From: an uncultured Eubacteriales bacterium
GTDB taxonomy: Bacteria; Bacillota; Clostridia; Oscillospirales; Acutalibacteraceae
NCBI GenBank assembly: GCA_934444365.1
Contig: CAKSCM010000007.1
Coordinates: 1-64,000 of the forward strand
DNA: 64,000 nt
Direction: 5' to 3'
The translations under genes were made by a program, and so were the position numbers. Of the stretch, positions 61,286-64,000 are shown one piece after another (position 1 is the stretch's first letter; each line of letters opens with the position of its first letter). Below the pieces are notes generated by a model, which ran no database searches, had not been told where the DNA came from, and saw nothing but the letters and a program-made list of their open reading frames with translations.

Positions 61286-62797
61286 ATGAAACAAATGCGT
61301 CGTCTGTTAATACTGCTTATAGTTTTTGTTGTTTCTTTGTCGTCATTTAATTTTGTCACGGTATCCGCCGCACAGGAGGTACAGATAAAGGCCGGCGACG
61401 TAGATAACAACGGAGAAATAACGGCAACCGACGCATTGCTGGCTCTTCAATTTTCGGTCGGCAAGGTAACCCTTTCGAAAACCGCCTCGGCTGCTGCACG
61501 GGTACAAAACAGCGACACATGTACGGCGGCCGACGCGCTTTTGATACTTCAGCTTTCGGTCGGCAAAATCTCCGCCGCATCGCTCCCTACCGGAGAATAC
61601 ATTATAATAACAATAGACGATACCGAGAATCCCGACAAGCCTGACAAGCCGGATAAACCCGACACTCCCGATAAACCGACCGAAAAGCCGTCGGAGGTAT
61701 TTACCGCCCTGTCGGCCGATAAATACTGGTCGTACTCGACCCTTTCATCGGTACAAAAAGAGGTTTATTCCAAAATAACCGAAATCGTTGAGGAGGTCCG
61801 GCACGGATCATCTGAACTCGGCAGCACGGACGAAATCACCTTTTCCGATGTCAGAGCCGCATATTTTGCCGTTCAGAAGGACCGTCCCGATCTGTTTTAT
61901 ATGCCGCACGGCTACCTTGTCAACTCATCGGACAGAAAAATATCAATAAACCTGACCGAAGGCGGCGCACCCGGGTATATTTACTCCGACGAACAGATCA
62001 AAGAAATGACTCCCCTGATAAACAAGCGCATTAATGAAATAATCGACAGTGTAACTAAAGTCGGTATGAGGGAGGATGAAATTGCCCTCGCACTGCACGA
62101 CTGGGTATGTTCAAACGCATCATATCATTACGAAGCCGTAAACGATCCCGAAGCCTATCCCGAGGCATGGTCGGCCGCAAGCGTTCTTGTCGGAGACGGG
62201 CTTGCAGTATGCGAGGGACTTTCCCGTGCTTATCAGTACCTGCTTTACAGGTGCGGTATAAACAGCACCCTTATTTCGGGAATCGCCGCCGGCGGCGGAC
62301 ATATGTGGAACATATCCCTTATATCCGGACAATGGTACGAAAGCGACATAACATGGGATCTCGCTTCGGCAAACGGCATCTCCCACCTGTTTTACAATCA
62401 GACCACCGCCGTTATGAACGGTTCTCATACACGCGCGGACGATATTAATTCCGACGGCAGCGCTCCGGCTACCGGCTCATTCAATTACTCAGCCCCTACC
62501 GCAAGCTCGCTGGATCTTAACTATTTCCGCCGCAACGGTCTGCATTTTGAGGATAAAGATGATATAGCCGCACGTTTTCCGAAAATCGCTGCCGATATAA
62601 TAACCAAAGAAAACGGATATATCGAAATAACGGTTGAGGGAACATTTTTCCGTTCGTTTGAGGATATCGAAACCCTGCTGACCACCGACGTTTTACAGGA
62701 AACCGCCGATCTTCTTTACAAAAAAGGCATAGTTGTCAACATGGTTTCAAAAAACCTCAAAACCGGCGCCCCCGGCTTTGGCGTTAAATTTTCCTGA
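61286..62797 (+). CDS. secreted dockerin-like/transglutaminase-like protein
   Basis: 503 residues, GGAGG before ATG. Signal peptide 1-28 (LLILLIVFVVSLSS, cleavage after VSA). Residues 37-95 hold two dockerin type I-like repeats: GDVDNNGEITATDALLALQF with a complete Ca-loop, and a degenerate QNSDTCTAADALLILQLSVG. A Pro-Asp-Lys repeat linker (116-134) follows. Residues ~140-400 are a transglutaminase-like cysteine peptidase fold with Cys309 (AVCEGLSRAY), His339 (GGGHMWN) and Asp354 (YESDITWD). The end (~430-503) is unassigned. The dockerin may bind a cohesin or pair internally; none is encoded here. Probably a cell-surface or secreted cross-linking or peptidase enzyme. Confidence 0.82.
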   Translation: MKQMRRLLILLIVFVVSLSSFNFVTVSAAQEVQIKAGDVDNNGEITATDALLALQFSVGKVTLSKTASAAARVQNSDTCTAADALLILQLSVGKISAASLPTGEYIIITIDDTENPDKPDKPDKPDTPDKPTEKPSEVFTALSADKYWSYSTLSSVQKEVYSKITEIVEEVRHGSSELGSTDEITFSDVRAAYFAVQKDRPDLFYMPHGYLVNSSDRKISINLTEGGAPGYIYSDEQIKEMTPLINKRINEIIDSVTKVGMREDEIALALHDWVCSNASYHYEAVNDPEAYPEAWSAASVLVGDGLAVCEGLSRAYQYLLYRCGINSTLISGIAAGGGHMWNISLISGQWYESDITWDLASANGISHLFYNQTTAVMNGSHTRADDINSDGSAPATGSFNYSAPTASSLDLNYFRRNGLHFEDKDDIAARFPKIAADIITKENGYIEITVEGTFFRSFEDIETLLTTDVLQETADLLYKKGIVVNMVSKNLKTGAPGFGVKFS

Positions 62798-62842
62798 TAA
62801 AGGTTTTTCGGACAAAACAAAACAGAATAAAATAAAATAAAA

Positions 62843-62890
62843 AAATGCGGATGCGCCCGTTATTCCGGGTGTGTCCGCTTTATTCTTTTT
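62843..62890 (+). terminator. terminator of dockerin/transglutaminase gene
   Basis: GCGGATGCGCCCG (62848-62860) pairs with CGGGTGTGTCCGC (62866-62878), followed by a T-rich tail. Confidence 0.75.
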
Positions 62891-62966
62891 AGTCCGGATA
62901 ATAAATTACGAAAAAAACACCACTTAGCCGCAATGCGACCGTTTGCGGACCGATTAAAGCTTTTAA

Positions 62967-63082
62967 GGGGAGGCGTTTTGCCTTATTTATAAGGCAAAAA
63001 CGTCAATAAACCGTATAAAGGCAATCATGTTTTATCTCTCGTCGGTCGGTTTATTGACGGCCGGCTCCGCCGGCGCCTCCCC
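62967..63082. repeat. nested inverted-repeat element that can fold into a four-way junction
   Basis: Outer arms GGGGAGGCG (62967-62975) and CGCCTCCCC (63074-63082) enclose three hairpins in a row: TTTTGCCTT/AAGGCAAAA (62976-62984 with 62991-62999), a perfect 13-bp CGTCAATAAACCG/CGGTTTATTGACG (63001-63013 with 63047-63059, 33-nt loop), and GCCGG/CCGGC (63060-63064 with 63070-63074). Almost every base is in a stem. It encodes no protein. It could be a palindromic mobile element or structured RNA. Around it (62891-62966, 63083-63187) I see nothing else. Confidence 0.75.
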
Positions 63083-63187
63083 GAGGCCGAAAGAATTTTA
63101 TTCGCCGCAATAATCGGACAAACAGCCTTTTACAACCGAAAAAATCACGGTTTTCAGGTCGATAATTATAAGGTTTAGGCATTTTAC

Positions 63188-63216
63188 TTGACCGATCAAA
63201 TCATCTGCTGTATAAT
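63188..63216 (+). promoter_or_regulatory. promoter of S4 protein gene
   Basis: TTGACC (63188-63193), 17-nt spacer, TATAAT (63211-63216), leaving a leader of about 90 nt. Confidence 0.8.
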
Positions 63217-63314
63217 GTAAAAACGGTAAATTGTAATTCGCTCAGCCGCTTAATTCACGATTAAAAACGGCGGCCGAGCTTCATATGATTTTTTAAAATC
63301 CGGGAGATACTTTA

Positions 63315-63557
63315 ATGAGACTTGACAAATACCTTAAGGTTTCAAGAATAATAAAGCGGCGTACCGTCGCAAACGACGCCTGCGACGCCGGAAGGATTGA
63401 CGTAAACGGCAAACCGGCGCGCGCATCATACGATGTTAAGGTCGGCGACATAATAACCGTCCGCCTCGGCAAAATGCCCCTTAATGCCCGTGTTCTGGCG
63501 GTAAATGAATTTGCACGCAAAGAGGACGCAGGCTTAATGTATGAAATAACCGACTGA
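63315..63557 (+). CDS. rqcP: S4-domain RNA-binding protein, RqcP/Hsp15-like
   Basis: 80 residues, GGGAGA before ATG. The whole protein is one S4 domain: MRLDKYLKVSRIIKRRTVA, DAGRIDVNGKPARASYDVK, VGDIITVRLG. RqcP (YlmH-independent, formerly YabO) binds the 50S-peptidyl-tRNA complex and helps RqcH add alanine tails in ribosome quality control. Size and the start are exact for the family. In Bacillus the neighbours are yabP/yabQ; here the next gene is an unrelated acidic protein 266 bp away. Confidence 0.87.
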   Translation: MRLDKYLKVSRIIKRRTVANDACDAGRIDVNGKPARASYDVKVGDIITVRLGKMPLNARVLAVNEFARKEDAGLMYEITD

Positions 63558-63823
63558 CACGGCAATGCATTTATGTGCTGATAAATTCGTGTATCTCTGA
63601 TACAAACGCCGTATCACCGGCATTACCGGAGCAAAGGTTATTTGATAAATACGGCTTTGAAGCCACTTTCGGACAAACCTTCGGCATGGTTAAAAAAATG
63701 TAACCGTTTTTTAACAGTTGCCGTGTTATAATAGGCTGTACGCGAACACTTTTTATCTCAAAAGGCAGTACGACCCAAAGCTTATTTACATTTTCACATA
63801 TCCTCTAACATAAGGAGAAAAGT

Positions 63824-64000
63824 ATGAGTAACGAGTTTGAGAACGAGAATAATCACCTCCAAAACACCGGGGACGATGATTTTATCCTGTCGGACGGATT
63901 TTCCATAGACGGCGAAGGGCAGGATGAAAAGGACTACGACCTCGATATGTGGACCGATTATGTAACCGCCGAATCAAAAAGGCCCCACGGCAGCGAAACC
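63824..64000 (+). CDS. start of an unknown acidic protein, cut by window end
   Basis: ATG with AAGGAGAAAAG upstream; 59 codons without stop reach the end of the window. The visible part is very acidic (many Asp and Glu: GDDDFILSDGFS, DEKDYDLDMWTDY) and probably disordered, as in the cytoplasmic N-termini of membrane or cell-wall regulators. A TATAAT at 63727-63732 lies upstream without a clear -35. I do not recognise the family. Confidence 0.6.
   Translation, partial: MSNEFENENNHLQNTGDDDFILSDGFSIDGEGQDEKDYDLDMWTDYVTAESKRPHGSET

Noticed and set aside
61630..61690. Short tandem repeats as a possible CRISPR or VNTR
   Set aside because: They encode the Pro-Asp-Lys linker of the secreted protein, with no spacers and in-frame periodicity.
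63727..63732. TATAAT upstream of the last partial gene as a full promoter
   Set aside because: No acceptable -35 box at 16-18 nt upstream; only the hexamer is present.

Overview
This is most likely a Clostridia chromosome segment, probably from an Oscillospirales/Ruminococcaceae-type gut organism. The window encodes a YunB-type sporulation protein, Mini-RNase III, Obg, an RqcP-like S4 protein, a dockerin-like secreted protein and ribitol-phosphate/LicD surface-polymer genes. Promoters follow TTGACA-17-TATAAT and ribosome sites are strong GGAGG. No species name can be read from the sequence. All calls come from reading sequence and translations; no database search was run.

Layout. (1) 1-9.7 kb is an accessory region: a DUF6076-like gene cut by the window edge, a sigma-like gene, an excisionase-like HTH gene, a HEPN-like tail-anchored protein, two adjacent Fic genes, an AT-rich four-gene cassette that looks like an ABC-three-component (ABC-3C) defence system with an extra small membrane protein, and a third Fic gene with its own HTH and a probable operator. 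A degenerate tRNA-Ser-like sequence lies at the right border. (2) 9.7-13.6 kb is a catabolic operon: a two-subunit aconitase X and an Old-Yellow-Enzyme/FAD reductase. (3) 14.0-18.7 kb holds an HTH/zinc-ribbon gene pair and a restriction-modification pair. (4) 19.0-27.8 kb is a complete aromatic amino acid operon (pheA-aroB-aroC-aroE/K-aroQ-aroA-tyrA-DAHP synthase). It is preceded by a leader ORF with 11 Phe/Tyr codons in 17 and an intrinsic terminator, which is the layout of ribosome-mediated attenuation. (5) 27.9-41.2 kb is mostly housekeeping and envelope genes: ECF sigma with a beta-propeller partner, mrnC, obg, ligA, yunB, a serine hydrolase, zinc-ribbon membrane protein, RluA-type synthase, M23 peptidase and a LiaF-like protein. 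(6) 41.4-53.1 kb holds a GNAT gene, a MacB-like ABC transporter, tRNA-Ser(UGA), an O-antigen-ligase-like gene and a six-gene surface-polymer operon including TarI/TarJ and LicD homologues behind a perfect consensus promoter. (7) 53.3-60.9 kb has two ABC-2 exporter cassettes and a CtpE-like P-type ATPase. (8) 61.3-64 kb has a secreted dockerin/transglutaminase-like protein, an unusual four-way-junction inverted-repeat element, an RqcP-like gene and the start of an unknown acidic protein.

The two strongest leads are the ABC-3C-like cassette, in which a small membrane protein and the adjacent 182-residue protein share the same short Gly/Asn/Gln motif (possible homotypic, amyloid-like signalling), and the Phe/Tyr leader-peptide attenuator, where a T-box would be expected in this phylum.
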